Shown: positions 53,422 to 63,347, counted from the stretch's first letter. The stretch: 64,000 nucleotides of DNA from Maridesulfovibrio sp. (GCF_963676065.1 NZ_OY780933.1:2954122-3018121), one strand, 5' to 3'. Notes: generated by a model from the letters alone, not told the origin. Program-made: numbers and translations.

Positions 53422-56076
53422 GTGAGCAAACCAAAACTCACTCCCATGTTCGAGCAGTACATGCAGATCAAGGCCGAGCACCCTGATTCTCTGCTGTTTT
53501 ACCGTATGGGAGACTTCTATGAACTTTTCTTTGAGGATGCTGAAGTAGCTGCGCGGGAATTGCAGATAGCTTTAACCTGCCGCAACCCTAATTCAGAAGA
53601 TAAAATCCCCATGTGCGGCGTACCTCATCATGCCTCACGCGCTTACCTTTCTCAGCTTCTTGAAAAGGGTTACACCGTTACGCTCTGTGATCAGGTCGAA
53701 GATCCCAAGCACGCTAAAGGACTTGTAAAACGCGCGGTAACAAGGGTTTTCACGCCCGGAACCGTGGTCGAGGACGATACTCTTTCGGCCAAAACCAGTA
53801 ACTATCTTGCCGCCTTGCTCTGGGATGAATCAAAGTCAGCCGGTGGTCTTGCCTGGATGGACTTTTCTACCGGCCAGTGGAGCGGAATTCAAAGCAAAAA
53901 TGAAAATGATCTTTGGCAGTGGACGCTTAAGGTCAACCCCTGTGAGCTGATTCTCCCGCAGGGAAAGAGTGTTCCGGGCCAATACGGTGAAATTGATGCC
54001 AGAATAGCCCCTGCTTTTTCTGCGGGCTATTTCAATTACAAATCTGCAAAAGAAAACGTCCTCAATGCCCAGAATGTTTCAGATCTCGGTTCACTTGATC
54101 TCGAGGATAAAGTCCAGCTTACACAGGCCTGCGGAGCACTGATTTCTTATCTGCGTCAGACTCAGATGCAGGATTTTGATCATCTCGGTGAATTTAAGCC
54201 GCTGAATCTGACCAAGTTCATGATTCTGGACGAAGTCACAGAACGCAACCTTGAGCTTTTCAAAAGGCTGGACGGCAAAAAGGGTAAAGGTACCCTGCTC
54301 AACGTACTGGATAAAACCATTACTCCTATGGGCGGAAGGTTGCTTGCCGAGCGACTTAAGAGGCCGTGGCGGGAAATCTCGCCCATTGAGCACAATCAGC
54401 GTGCGGTAACTTTTTTTTATGAAGATGATTCCCTGCGGACCAGAATCAGGGAATTGCTTGATACCGTATACGACCTTGAACGGCTCTCCACTCGGGTTGT
54501 GCTTGGGCGGGCGACTCCCAAAGACTTTATCAGTCTGCGTGAAAGCCTGAAAACCCTGCCTCCGGTTCACCATCTTTTGCACGATGCAGTAACCGGTGCG
54601 GATGAAGATACCCCGGTGACTCCGGCCTTGCAGACCATTGTAAAAAAATGGGATTCAATGGCTGATGTGGCGGACCTTCTTGAACAGGCCCTGACGGATA
54701 CCCCTCCCCCGGTAATAACTGAGGGCGGCTTATTCAAGACCGGTTATGATCCTGAACTTGATGAACTCATCGAGCTTACCGAGCATGGGGAATCAACTCT
54801 TGCCGACCTGCTTGAGACTGAAAAAAAATCCAATGATCTGCCTAAACTCAAGATCGGATTCAATAAGGTTTTCGGCTATTATTTTGAAATTTCCAAAGCC
54901 TTTAAAGGACAGGTGCCCGATTATTTTGAAAGGCGCCAGACCCTTGTAAACAGCGAACGTTACATAACTCCGAAGCTTAAAGAGCTTGAGGAAAAACTCA
55001 TTTCCGCTTCCGAAAAGCGTAAGACGCTGGAATATAATCTTTTCCAGAAGATACGTGAGAATGTGGCCGGAAACAGAAGCCGTTTCATGTTCATGGCTGA
55101 TGCCATCGCCGCTGTGGATTTCTGGCAGGGACTTGCAGAAGCGGCCCGGTCCAATCGCTGGGCCTGCCCTGAAATTCATTCCGGTATGGAAGTGGTTATT
55201 GACGAAGGCCGTCACCCCGTGGTCGAGGCGGTTCAGGGGGCTGCAAATTACATCCCCAACAATCTCACCATAGACGAAAAAAGACGCATCCTGCTCATTA
55301 CCGGGCCGAATATGGCCGGTAAATCAACCGTTCTCCGCCAAGTTGCGCTTATGGGCATAATGGCTCAAATCGGTTCGTACATCCCGGCCTCAAGTGGACG
55401 GATCGGCCTTATGGATCGCGTATTTTCCCGAGTTGGTGCATCGGATAATCTTGCGCAGGGGCAGTCTACTTTTATGGTTGAAATGATGGAAACTGCCCGA
55501 ATTCTACGGCAGGCTTCCAAACGCAGTCTGGTCATTCTCGATGAGATAGGACGCGGAACTTCAACTTTTGACGGTCTTGCGCTGGCGTGGGCTGTTGTGG
55601 AAGAGCTTTCCAAACGCGCCCGGGGCGGAATCCGTACCCTTTTTGCTACCCATTACCACGAACTAACCGCTCTTGAAGGAGTGATAGACGGACTGCGGAA
55701 TTTCAACATAGCTGTTCGTGAATGGAAGGGAGATATTCTTTTTCTGCGCAGGTTGGTTCCGGGACCTGCGGATAAAAGTTACGGTATCGAGGTTGCCAAG
55801 CTTGCCGGGGTACCCAAGCCTGTAGTAGTGAGAGCAAGGGAAATTCTTGCGAATCTCGAAGAAAAATCGCAGGATGTGGATGGTCAGCCCGCCCGTCAGG
55901 CTCCGTCCGTACAATCTATTCTGCCCGGTATGTGTTCCGCCGGAAATAAAAATGAAGCTCCGCCCGAGGATCACGCACTTATTAAAGAGCTACGCAATCT
56001 TGATGTGAACGGACTTTCACCCATAGAAGCCCTTACCCTTCTGAATCAGTGGAAAAAAACACTGGGAGAAAAATAA
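53422..56076 (+). CDS. mutS: DNA mismatch repair protein MutS
   Basis: 884 residues from GTG. Mismatch-recognition domain starts with KLTPMFEQYMQIKAEHPDSLLFYRMGDFYELFFEDA (Phe/Glu of the mismatch-reading motif are in GDFYELF, residues 31-37). The connector and lever domains follow (about 135-550). The ATPase holds Walker A GPNMAGKSTVLRQ (about 632-644), Walker B ILDEIGRGTSTFDG and the His in THYHELT. A C-terminal tetramer-forming segment is present. Full length, so mismatch repair is intact on this side; mutL is not in the window. The lipoprotein gene overlaps its stop by one base. Confidence 0.96.
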   Translation: MSKPKLTPMFEQYMQIKAEHPDSLLFYRMGDFYELFFEDAEVAARELQIALTCRNPNSEDKIPMCGVPHHASRAYLSQLLEKGYTVTLCDQVEDPKHAKGLVKRAVTRVFTPGTVVEDDTLSAKTSNYLAALLWDESKSAGGLAWMDFSTGQWSGIQSKNENDLWQWTLKVNPCELILPQGKSVPGQYGEIDARIAPAFSAGYFNYKSAKENVLNAQNVSDLGSLDLEDKVQLTQACGALISYLRQTQMQDFDHLGEFKPLNLTKFMILDEVTERNLELFKRLDGKKGKGTLLNVLDKTITPMGGRLLAERLKRPWREISPIEHNQRAVTFFYEDDSLRTRIRELLDTVYDLERLSTRVVLGRATPKDFISLRESLKTLPPVHHLLHDAVTGADEDTPVTPALQTIVKKWDSMADVADLLEQALTDTPPPVITEGGLFKTGYDPELDELIELTEHGESTLADLLETEKKSNDLPKLKIGFNKVFGYYFEISKAFKGQVPDYFERRQTLVNSERYITPKLKELEEKLISASEKRKTLEYNLFQKIRENVAGNRSRFMFMADAIAAVDFWQGLAEAARSNRWACPEIHSGMEVVIDEGRHPVVEAVQGAANYIPNNLTIDEKRRILLITGPNMAGKSTVLRQVALMGIMAQIGSYIPASSGRIGLMDRVFSRVGASDNLAQGQSTFMVEMMETARILRQASKRSLVILDEIGRGTSTFDGLALAWAVVEELSKRARGGIRTLFATHYHELTALEGVIDGLRNFNIAVREWKGDILFLRRLVPGPADKSYGIEVAKLAGVPKPVVVRAREILANLEEKSQDVDGQPARQAPSVQSILPGMCSAGNKNEAPPEDHALIKELRNLDVNGLSPIEALTLLNQWKKTLGEK

Positions 56077-56528
56077 TGAAATTTCATAATGTTAAAAAAC
56101 ATATTTTGCTGTCCGTTCTGGCAGTAATGCTTCTGGCAACTGCCGGATGCGGTGTTAAGATGTGGCCTGCCCCGACGAAAAGTGAAGATTTTTTCAGCTT
56201 TGCCTCTGTTGAAGGCCGCCGAGTGGGCGAATGTCTCAAAGTCGTAGTAAAGGTTGACGGGGCTTATAAAAATGTGGACAATTTAAGTCTTCAATTTCAA
56301 GCTGACGGTTCCGGCCCGGGAGAAGGTTGCCCGACATGCCCCTTCTTTCCCGCTATAAGAAAAGAATTCATCCCCGGTTCCGAAGGTATTCAATCTGACG
56401 GCTCCACTTTCGTATTCAGCGAATGTGGACTTGATCCCGCTAAGAGCTATCGTTGGAGAGTCGTAGGACGCAATGTTTACGACACACTCGGAGTAGTAAT
56501 TTCCGACGTATACACAGCTGCACCCTAA
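56076..56528 (+). CDS. Small putative lipoprotein
   Basis: 150 residues from ATG 56076, which overlaps the mutS TAA (TAATG). A lipoprotein signal with lipobox LATAGC puts the acylated Cys near residue 25. The mature part has two further cysteine sets (GEGCPTCPFFP and FSECGLD) and looks like a fibronectin-type III fold: VVVKVDGAYKNVDNLSLQFQ, SYRWRVVGRNVYDTLGVV. Function is unknown. Placement between mutS and lysA is likely a shared transcript rather than a shared pathway. Confidence 0.78.
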   Translation: MKFHNVKKHILLSVLAVMLLATAGCGVKMWPAPTKSEDFFSFASVEGRRVGECLKVVVKVDGAYKNVDNLSLQFQADGSGPGEGCPTCPFFPAIRKEFIPGSEGIQSDGSTFVFSECGLDPAKSYRWRVVGRNVYDTLGVVISDVYTAAP

Positions 56529-56551
56529 TCTTTTAATGGAGTCCTTCCACA

Positions 56552-57790
56552 ATGAATTATTTTGAAATCAAGAACAATGAACTGCATGCTGAAAATATCA
56601 GCATTAATGAACTGGCCAAAGAATACGGCACCCCGCTCTACATTTATTCTGCAGCAACCCTGCGCAGACATTTTGAAGCTTTTGATTCAGCCTTCACCGG
56701 ACTTGAACATATGACCTGCTATTCCGTAAAAGCCAACTCCAACCTCAGCGTACTCAAGCTGCTGGCAGAGATGGGCGCCGGGATGGATATTGTTTCCGGC
56801 GGTGAACTTTACCGTGCACTCAAAGCTGGAGTACCGGCCGGTAAAATCGTATTTTCCGGCGTAGGTAAAAAAGCTTACGAAATAGCCGAAGCGCTCAAAG
56901 CCGATATTCTCATGTTCAACGTTGAATCTGTCGGTGAAATGCATCGCATCAACGAAGTGGCCGAATCCATGAATAAAGTGGCTCGCATCAGCTTCCGCAT
57001 CAATCCTGATGTCGATCCCAAGACACATCCTTACATTTCTACCGGGATGAAAAAGAATAAGTTCGGTCTGGATATGGTAACCGCCAAGGAAGCCTATAAG
57101 ACTGCTAAAGAACTTTCTAACGTTTCTCCCATCGGCATGGATTGCCATATCGGTTCCCAGCTTACTACTATCGAGCCTTTTCTCGAGGCTCTCGATAAAC
57201 TTCTTGCTTTCCGGGACGAATTGAACGCAATGGGTATCGAAATTGAACATCTTGACCTCGGTGGCGGACTCGGCATCACCTACGACGAAGAAGAACCGCC
57301 CCATCCTAAAGAATTCGGCGAAGCTCTCAGTAAGGCTCTTTCCGGCAAAGGACTTAAAGTAGTACTTGAACCCGGCCGTGTAATCGCCGGTAACTCAGGT
57401 ATTTTAGTTGGTGAAGTTATCTACACCAAGAAAACCCCGACCAAGGATTTTCTGATTGTAGATGCTGCAATGAACGACTTGGTACGCCCTTCATTGTATC
57501 AGTCTTATCACCGTATTTCCGAAGTTACCCAGAACAATCGTCCTGAAATTGATTATGACGTTGTAGGGCCTATCTGCGAATCCGGCGATTTCCTTGCCAA
57601 GGATCGTATGCTGCCTGAAATGAAGCAGGGTGAACTCATTGCGGTATACTCCGCCGGTGCATATGGTTTTACCATGTCTTCCAACTATAACTCACGCTTG
57701 CGTGCGGCAGAGATCATCGTCGACGGTGATGACGTTATCGTCGCCCGCAGAAGAGAAAGTTACGAAGACCTGATCAAACTCGAATCTTAA
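56552..57790 (+). CDS. lysA: Diaminopimelate decarboxylase
   Basis: 412 residues. It removes CO2 from meso-diaminopimelate to give lysine (PLP enzyme, fold III). PLP Lys is in YSVKANSNLSVLKLL (about residues 55-69). HIGSQLTTIEPF (about 191-202), LDLGGGLGITY (about 228-238), EPGRVIAGNSG (about 271-281) and the C-terminal GPICESGDFLAKDR with the catalytic Cys (about 338-351) are complete. Its partner upstream in the pathway, dapL, is at 46-47 kb. A terminator follows at 57794. Confidence 0.95.
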   Translation: MNYFEIKNNELHAENISINELAKEYGTPLYIYSAATLRRHFEAFDSAFTGLEHMTCYSVKANSNLSVLKLLAEMGAGMDIVSGGELYRALKAGVPAGKIVFSGVGKKAYEIAEALKADILMFNVESVGEMHRINEVAESMNKVARISFRINPDVDPKTHPYISTGMKKNKFGLDMVTAKEAYKTAKELSNVSPIGMDCHIGSQLTTIEPFLEALDKLLAFRDELNAMGIEIEHLDLGGGLGITYDEEEPPHPKEFGEALSKALSGKGLKVVLEPGRVIAGNSGILVGEVIYTKKTPTKDFLIVDAAMNDLVRPSLYQSYHRISEVTQNNRPEIDYDVVGPICESGDFLAKDRMLPEMKQGELIAVYSAGAYGFTMSSNYNSRLRAAEIIVDGDDVIVARRRESYEDLIKLES

Positions 57791-57793
57791 TAT

Positions 57794-57833
57794 AAAGCAG
57801 GCCTTCGGTTATTCAGCCGAAGGCCTGCTTTTG
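57794..57833 (+). terminator. Terminator after lysA
   Basis: AAAGCAGGCCTTCGG (57794-57808) pairs with CCGAAGGCCTGCTTT (57817-57831) and runs into T. Confidence 0.9.
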
Positions 57834-57946
57834 ATATCTTGAGCTTTTGTGCTCTTTTGATTCACTGTCGGCAGCAGACCGAATTAAGCCCCTTTACATT
57901 ACCGAATAGGGGATTTTTATTTTTGTGAGTATGTAATCATAACGCT

Positions 57947-58672
57947 ATGGCTAGACTGAATTCTTTTTATTTACCTACGGAAAACTGGAAAACGCCCTTT
58001 GTTCTTGAGGGTGGTGAAGCCAAGCATCTGGGAAAAGTCCTGCGGACCCGTGTGGGCGATACTGTGAGGCTGTTTGACGGTTGCGGTCGTGAAGGTCTTT
58101 TTACGGTGACCGCAATTACCAAGTCCAAAGTTCAGTTTGATGCGGTCGAAGAAAAACACATTCCAGATCCGCGCAATATAACCCTCGCCATAGGCTGGAA
58201 CAAATCAAGCAGACGCAATTGGATTCTTGAAAAATCAGCTGAATTACAAACTCGCGGACTACTCTTTTTTCAGAGTGAATTCAGTCAGGGGAAAGTTCCT
58301 GCCGAAGTAAAAGAGAGCTGGAATGAAAAGCTGGTCGCCGCTGCTAAGCAGTGTGGAAACGCATGGCTGCCTGAGCTTCAGACTCTGCCGGGATCAATTG
58401 AAAAATTGATTGAGGTCGCCGCGTCCTATGATAATAAACTGTTCTTGTGGGAAAAAGCGGATAAAGATACGGTTCCGGGTAATTCTGTCTTTGCGGCAGA
58501 ATCCACATTGGCAGTCATCGGCCCGGAAGGTGGATTCAGCCCGCGTGAAGCCGAATTATTGATTGAAAATGGATTCACCCCGTGCAGTCTGGGTAATTCA
58601 ATTTTACGCTGGGAGACTGCCGCCCTGCTCTGCATGGGAACCGCATATCTTGAAAGGCAAAAGAACGATTAA
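57947..58672 (+). CDS. rsmE: 16S rRNA (uracil1498-N3)-methyltransferase RsmE
   Basis: 241 residues. N-terminal PUA-like domain (about residues 1-75, GEAKHLGKVLRTRVGDTVRLFDGCG) and SPOUT methyltransferase (about 80-240) with the knot motifs AVIGPEGGFSPREAELL (about 186-202) and LGNSILRWETAALL (about 211-224). It methylates N3 of U1498 in 16S rRNA with S-adenosylmethionine. It lies 35 nt before rarA. The start ATG 57947 has a weak ribosome binding site. Confidence 0.94.
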   Translation: MARLNSFYLPTENWKTPFVLEGGEAKHLGKVLRTRVGDTVRLFDGCGREGLFTVTAITKSKVQFDAVEEKHIPDPRNITLAIGWNKSSRRNWILEKSAELQTRGLLFFQSEFSQGKVPAEVKESWNEKLVAAAKQCGNAWLPELQTLPGSIEKLIEVAASYDNKLFLWEKADKDTVPGNSVFAAESTLAVIGPEGGFSPREAELLIENGFTPCSLGNSILRWETAALLCMGTAYLERQKND

Positions 58673-58685
58673 TATACTGCCTTGA

Positions 58686-58702
58686 CCAGCCGCCGGAGGC
58701 TT
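58686..58702 (+). repeat. Short repeat end supplying the rarA ribosome binding site
   Basis: CCAGCCGCCGGAGGCTT. The 12-nt core AGCCGCCGGAGG is identical to 21418-21429 before hynC. Both copies place GGAGG about 8 nt before an ATG. Confidence 0.4.
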
Positions 58703-58707
58703 ATAAA

Positions 58708-59970
58708 ATGAAATTAGAACTCACAGATAACCAGCCGCTGGCTGACCGGATCCGCCCCAGAAATATAGACGATTTTTTCGGTCAGAATCACGTTCGTGAA
58801 AGAATTGAAGCCTTTGAAAGATCTAAAAGACTTCCCAGTCTGCTCCTTTTCGGTCCTCCCGGCTGTGGAAAATCAACTCTGGCCATGCTCTTGGCTAAAT
58901 CAACGGGCCGCCATTTTATGCGCGTCAGTGCGCCTGAATCCGGGATTTCCGCTTTGCGTAAAAAGCTGGCGGGCATGGATATTCTTATTCTGGATGAATT
59001 GCATAGATTTTCCAAAGCGCAGCAGGATTTCTTTCTGCCCATTCTGGAATCCGGTGAAATCACCCTGCTGGCGACCACCACTGAAAATCCGTCCTTCAGC
59101 ATAACCAGACAGCTTCTTTCCAGACTGCATGTGCTGAGATTGCGGCCTTTAAGTAAGGTGGACCTGCTGGCGATCTGCAAACGGGCCTGTGAGGAGCTTC
59201 AAATTGAATTAAGTGCGGAAAGTCTTAGCCTCATTACCTCAATGGCTGGCGGAGATGGGCGTGCTTTACTGAATTTACTGGAATACACCTCACAATTGCC
59301 TGAAGAGAAACGCGAAGCTGAAAATCTGCGTAAAATTCTTCCAGAAACAGTCGTTCGCGGTGACAGGGATGGAGATTCACATTATGAGCTGGCTTCTGCA
59401 CTGATCAAGTCAATCCGCGGCAGCGATCCGGACGCGGCACTTTATTATCTGGGATGCTTGATCGAGAGCGGCGAAGACCCAAAATTCATCACCCGCAGGT
59501 TGATCATATCCGCCGGTGAAGATATCGGACTGGCCGATCCTTACGCTATGACTATGGCTGTTTCATGCCAGCAGGCCGTCGAGTTTATCGGCATGCCTGA
59601 AGGTTTTATCCCGCTCTCCGAAGCTGTTGTTTATCTGGCGCTAGCCCCTAAGAGTAATAGCACTTATGCTGCATATCATACTGTGAAGCAAGAGATTCGT
59701 CAGAACGGCATGCTTCCGGTTCCCCTGCATTTGCGCAATGCTACTACAAATTTACAGAAAGAATGGGGCTATGGACGTAACTATCTGTATCCTCATTCTT
59801 ATCCACATTCATATGTTGAACAGGATTATCTACCACCGGAAATCGCTGACCGTATGTTTTATGATCCAAAAGATCAGGGGGAAGAACCCCGTTTAAACGC
59901 TTGGCTGAAAGGCCAGCGCAGAAATAGACCGCCTCGAAAGAGGCCTGCTCCCAAAAAATGGGGTAAGTAA
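58708..59970 (+). CDS. rarA: Replication-associated recombination protein A (RarA/MgsA)
   Basis: 420 residues. AAA+ ATPase related to clamp loaders: LADRIRPRNIDDFFGQNHV (residues 11-29), Walker A FGPPGCGKSTLA (about 49-60), Walker B ILILDELHRFSKAQQD (about 92-107), sensor-1 ATTENPSF and the C-terminal tetramerisation domain (DPDAALYYLGCLIESGEDPKFITRRL, SAGEDIGLADP). It acts at stalled replication forks. The Arg/Pro/Lys-rich end after residue 400 is variable in the family. Confidence 0.93.
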   Translation: MKLELTDNQPLADRIRPRNIDDFFGQNHVRERIEAFERSKRLPSLLLFGPPGCGKSTLAMLLAKSTGRHFMRVSAPESGISALRKKLAGMDILILDELHRFSKAQQDFFLPILESGEITLLATTTENPSFSITRQLLSRLHVLRLRPLSKVDLLAICKRACEELQIELSAESLSLITSMAGGDGRALLNLLEYTSQLPEEKREAENLRKILPETVVRGDRDGDSHYELASALIKSIRGSDPDAALYYLGCLIESGEDPKFITRRLIISAGEDIGLADPYAMTMAVSCQQAVEFIGMPEGFIPLSEAVVYLALAPKSNSTYAAYHTVKQEIRQNGMLPVPLHLRNATTNLQKEWGYGRNYLYPHSYPHSYVEQDYLPPEIADRMFYDPKDQGEEPRLNAWLKGQRRNRPPRKRPAPKKWGK

Positions 59971-60049
59971 AGGTTTTTGCTTTCTATTCTGTTGCCTGTA
60001 TTTTTATGGACGTGTATAATTTTACTAAAACAGCCATAAGGATACTTCT

Positions 60050-61177
60050 ATGCCTTCCTTTAATTCCATTATTGTTGAAAACATTATTGAGAGCATTGAC
60101 GTAGGGTTAATGGTTATTTCTCATGAAGGGAAGATTAAATTCCTTAATTCTGCTGCCTGCGAAATTCTTAATCTGAACCGTGAGAAAAGCCTCGGCTTCG
60201 GTTGGGGCGAGCTTTTTATTACCGACGAAGTTTTCAATACTGAATTCAATCAGGTTATTCTTGATGTAATAAACGAACGCAAAGCTGGTCTTAAGCATAT
60301 TGTCCCATATACAGTTAAGGGGATGAAATGTCCGAAAAAACTATCTATTACCTCTTCTTTTCTTACCGAAAATGATAAAGTTCTGGGACTCGTCTTTCTC
60401 TTCGATGATATAACTGACATTTTTAATGCCGAACGGCGTGAAAAGAAGATTATTTCCCGTATCGCCGAGCTGCAGAGGGATAGGATTGAAGGCTTGGATT
60501 CTCTTTCACAGGCTGTGGCGCATCAGGTTCTGAACCCCACTACAATTATAGGTGGAATGGCCAATCTTGTTTCGCGTAAACTTCAGCCGGAAGATCCTTT
60601 ACAGCGTGAATTAAAAATTATTTCTGAAGAAGCAATGAAGCTGGAGGGACTGGTCGCTGCGGTCAAGACATATTCCAACATGCCTAAACCTGACATTTCC
60701 GCAGTTGATGTTTCAGATTTTTTTAAGGAAGCCTTGGATAATGCCAATTTAATTCTTGAACGCATTGGCGAAAGCATAGAAATGAAGCTAAAATGCTCCG
60801 TGGAAAAAATAAATGTGGGCAAAGAGTTATTTAAAACGGCGATAGTGGAACTGCTGCTCAATGCCAGCAATTTTACCCCGGAAAAAGTTACCTTGGTTCA
60901 TATTGAGGTTGAAAAGGTAAAACATACGATCCAGATTAGAATCATTGATCATGGGTTGGGAATTGAGCCCCAAATGATCAATCATGTTCTGGATCCATTT
61001 TTTTCCACCAAAGCCAAAGGGGTGGGGATGGGGTTGCCACGCGTGAACAAGATTGTTTTCGAGCATCAGGGCAAGCTGTATATAAAAAGTCCCGGACCGG
61101 AAAAAGGAACTACTGTAACAATTGAACTCCCCTGTCCCGATGTTGAGTGTTGCTCAAAAGGGAAAAAACTTAACTGA
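60050..61177 (+). CDS. PAS-domain sensor histidine kinase
   Basis: 375 residues with no membrane helix, so a cytoplasmic sensor. A PAS domain (about residues 8-120, IDVGLMVISHEGKIKFLNSAACEILNL) is followed by a dimerisation helix with His in AVAHQVLNPTTIIGGMA (about 158-174) and a HATPase domain (about 250-370): N-box LLLNASNF, G1 DHGLGIEP and G2 GVGMGLPRV. No response regulator is adjacent; HDOD and CheR genes are on the opposite strand. The 3' end overlaps the HDOD gene by 8 nt, end to end. Confidence 0.9.
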   Translation: MPSFNSIIVENIIESIDVGLMVISHEGKIKFLNSAACEILNLNREKSLGFGWGELFITDEVFNTEFNQVILDVINERKAGLKHIVPYTVKGMKCPKKLSITSSFLTENDKVLGLVFLFDDITDIFNAERREKKIISRIAELQRDRIEGLDSLSQAVAHQVLNPTTIIGGMANLVSRKLQPEDPLQRELKIISEEAMKLEGLVAAVKTYSNMPKPDISAVDVSDFFKEALDNANLILERIGESIEMKLKCSVEKINVGKELFKTAIVELLLNASNFTPEKVTLVHIEVEKVKHTIQIRIIDHGLGIEPQMINHVLDPFFSTKAKGVGMGLPRVNKIVFEHQGKLYIKSPGPEKGTTVTIELPCPDVECCSKGKKLN

Positions 61178-62390
61178 AAAAATTATCGAATAATTCTTTT
61201 ATCTGGAAATCGTAGGCGTCAACGATAGTTTTCAGGCTTTCAACATCGATTGCCAGTTTTTCCCATACTTCATCATCCACACCGGGAAGCACGTACATGC
61301 CGCCCTCCGCTATTCCTACTGCAAGAGCAAGATTGTCCGCCGCTTGAAGAATTCCGGCAGCTTTGTACATCTCGCTCTTTTCCGGAGCATGGTGGGAGCT
61401 GATTATTTCTGTCAGGTCAGGTGGGAAATTCCATTTTTCGAGCATGCAGCGGGTAACCTGAGTATGATTGAAATCCAGGATAACTTCTTCAGCTTCCACA
61501 AGAGGTAGAAAATTTTCCCGTGCAAAAAGCATTACCTGTACTGCGCTGTAGGGCATTTTCTTGAACATGATTAAGCGGCCTACGTCATGCAGCAGTCCGG
61601 CGGTAAACATCATTTCCGGGTTCACTCCATCAACCTTTTCGGCGAGAACCTTGGCAAACACCCCGCAGGTTAATGAATGCATCCAGAAAGTCCGCATATC
61701 AATCAGTTCCGGGGGAATGTCTTTAAAATAACCAATGGTCGAAAGACCAAGAGCTAGTGTGCAAAGCTCCTGACCGCCGATTAAAGCCACGGCGCGGACC
61801 AGATTATCAATTTTGGAAGGAAATCCGTAAAGCGGACTGTTGACCAGTTTCAACAGTTGTGTGGATAGGCCGACATCAAGCCCCACAACTTCGGCAATAT
61901 GTCCAGCTGAACTGCTAGAATCGTCAACGGCTTCTTTTACTTTGAAAAAAATATCAGGAAACGATGCAACTTTTAATTCTGCATCAACTATATCTTCAAA
62001 TGTGCCTTCAGCACGAAAGAACATGTCACGCATATCATCTAGAGCTGTAACCTGCTGTTCCTGTTTTGTAGGTAATCTCCACCCTTCCTTCAGCCTGACT
62101 GCGGTTTTATATACCGCAATGTCAAACATCTGCATGATAACCGGATCGTTATGATTGACAAACATGAAGTAATCACGGGCGTATATGAAAGCTGCATCAA
62201 TGTTCTGCTCATCAGGTTCTTCGGATTCTTCAGGAACAATATCAACAGATTCGATGTTCTGATTTTTGAAAATAGAAATATTTTTGTTGGTCAAGACAGA
62301 CCCTTTAGGCAGAAGCATACGTTGTCCCTGCATCAGGTCTGCGGCTAACACCATACCCGGCTGGACTTCTTCAATATTCACTGTAGGCAT
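61170..62390 (-). CDS. HDOD-domain protein
   Basis: 406 residues. An N-terminal part (about residues 1-115, VNIEEVQPGMVLAADLMQGQRMLLPKG) resembles the leader segment of HD-GYP/HDOD proteins (a DUF3391-like or T-box-like cap; assignment weak). The HDOD domain spans about 140-340: VASFPDIFFKVKEAVDD, AEVVGLDVGLSTQLLKLVNSPLYG, and FTAGLLHDVGRLIMF, where the HD pair is retained. HDOD proteins are linked to signalling and chemotaxis in Desulfovibrio; enzymatic activity is generally doubtful. It is 30 nt upstream of nothing else on its strand except cheR, which lies before it, so the two are likely co-transcribed. Confidence 0.87.
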   Translation of the reverse strand: MPTVNIEEVQPGMVLAADLMQGQRMLLPKGSVLTNKNISIFKNQNIESVDIVPEESEEPDEQNIDAAFIYARDYFMFVNHNDPVIMQMFDIAVYKTAVRLKEGWRLPTKQEQQVTALDDMRDMFFRAEGTFEDIVDAELKVASFPDIFFKVKEAVDDSSSSAGHIAEVVGLDVGLSTQLLKLVNSPLYGFPSKIDNLVRAVALIGGQELCTLALGLSTIGYFKDIPPELIDMRTFWMHSLTCGVFAKVLAEKVDGVNPEMMFTAGLLHDVGRLIMFKKMPYSAVQVMLFARENFLPLVEAEEVILDFNHTQVTRCMLEKWNFPPDLTEIISSHHAPEKSEMYKAAGILQAADNLALAVGIAEGGMYVLPGVDDEVWEKLAIDVESLKTIVDAYDFQIKELFDNFFS

Positions 62391-62420
62391 ATCTAACCTC
62401 TCACTTGTTGAATGGCAGGA

Positions 62421-63299
62421 TCAAATTTTATGATAAGTAATAGTTCCAGTGTGCTGCTTAGGTTTAAATTTGTCCGTTACTGTATGTAGTGCTTCAGAAT
62501 GTCCCACATATAAGTGCCCAACATCAAGTAAATTATTACAAAATCCTTCTAATACTTTTTTTTTCATTTTTTTATCGAAATAAATAATCACATTTCGGCA
62601 GAAAATAATGTGGGATTTCGGGATTCGTTTAAGATCGCGGTCTAAATTAAGATTTATCTTTCCAAAGCTGACCAGTCGTTTGACATCAGGATTTATTTGA
62701 AAAACATCGTTTCCCTTGTCTGTGAAATATTTGGAAATAATATTTTCCGGTGTGGTCCGCAAAGAATATTTTGTGTAGATCCCTTTTTGCGCCATTTTTA
62801 AAACATTATCGGAAATATCATTGGCTGTAATTCTAATACGCCATTTACTGATTTCCTTTTTCAACATTTCATGCAAAATAATGGCAAGGGTATATGGTTC
62901 CTCACCGGAAGAACATCCGGCGGACCATATTTTAATCTCACGTCTGCCGGATTTGTTGCCGGCATCGATAAAATTTTTCAGCGTAAAATTCCTGAAAACT
63001 TTCAGCTGCGGATTATCTCTGAAAAAGCTGGTCTCATTAGTAGTGATTAATTCCGTGAGCATATTAAGCTCTTCGGTCTTTCCTTTAATGTGATTGCGCA
63101 AATAGTCTATATACTCAGTATAACTATTCAGTTCCAATTCAGAAATACGTGGCGCAAATCTATTTTCAATCAAAAATTTTCTGTTATCTTGTAAATATAT
63201 ACCTGACAGCTCATATATAATATCTCTGAGCTGCATAAATTCATTCTGGGTGATCTTGATACGATTGCTGAACCCTTTTCCAGGAAATAAATTTGTCAT
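62421..63299 (-). CDS. cheR: Chemotaxis protein methyltransferase CheR
   Basis: 292 residues from ATG 63299 (a TTG at 63320 is possible; neither has a strong ribosome binding site). The N-terminal alpha domain (about residues 12-85, ITQNEFMQLRDIIYELSGIYL) precedes the SAM-binding domain with SAGCSSGEEPYTLAIIL (about 122-138), TANDISDNVLKMAQKGIY (about 154-171) and IIFCRNVIIYFDKK (about 225-238). It adds methyl groups to glutamates of chemoreceptors; the MCP at 6887-9325 is one possible target. It has no TPR extension. CheR in this setting, without cheB/cheA/cheW nearby, may serve an orphan receptor. Confidence 0.92.
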   Translation of the reverse strand: MTNLFPGKGFSNRIKITQNEFMQLRDIIYELSGIYLQDNRKFLIENRFAPRISELELNSYTEYIDYLRNHIKGKTEELNMLTELITTNETSFFRDNPQLKVFRNFTLKNFIDAGNKSGRREIKIWSAGCSSGEEPYTLAIILHEMLKKEISKWRIRITANDISDNVLKMAQKGIYTKYSLRTTPENIISKYFTDKGNDVFQINPDVKRLVSFGKINLNLDRDLKRIPKSHIIFCRNVIIYFDKKMKKKVLEGFCNNLLDVGHLYVGHSEALHTVTDKFKPKQHTGTITYHKI

Positions 63300-63347
63300 G
63301 TAATTAAACCGTGAAGGCAAAAAATTGAAATTGTAAATATAAAGTAT

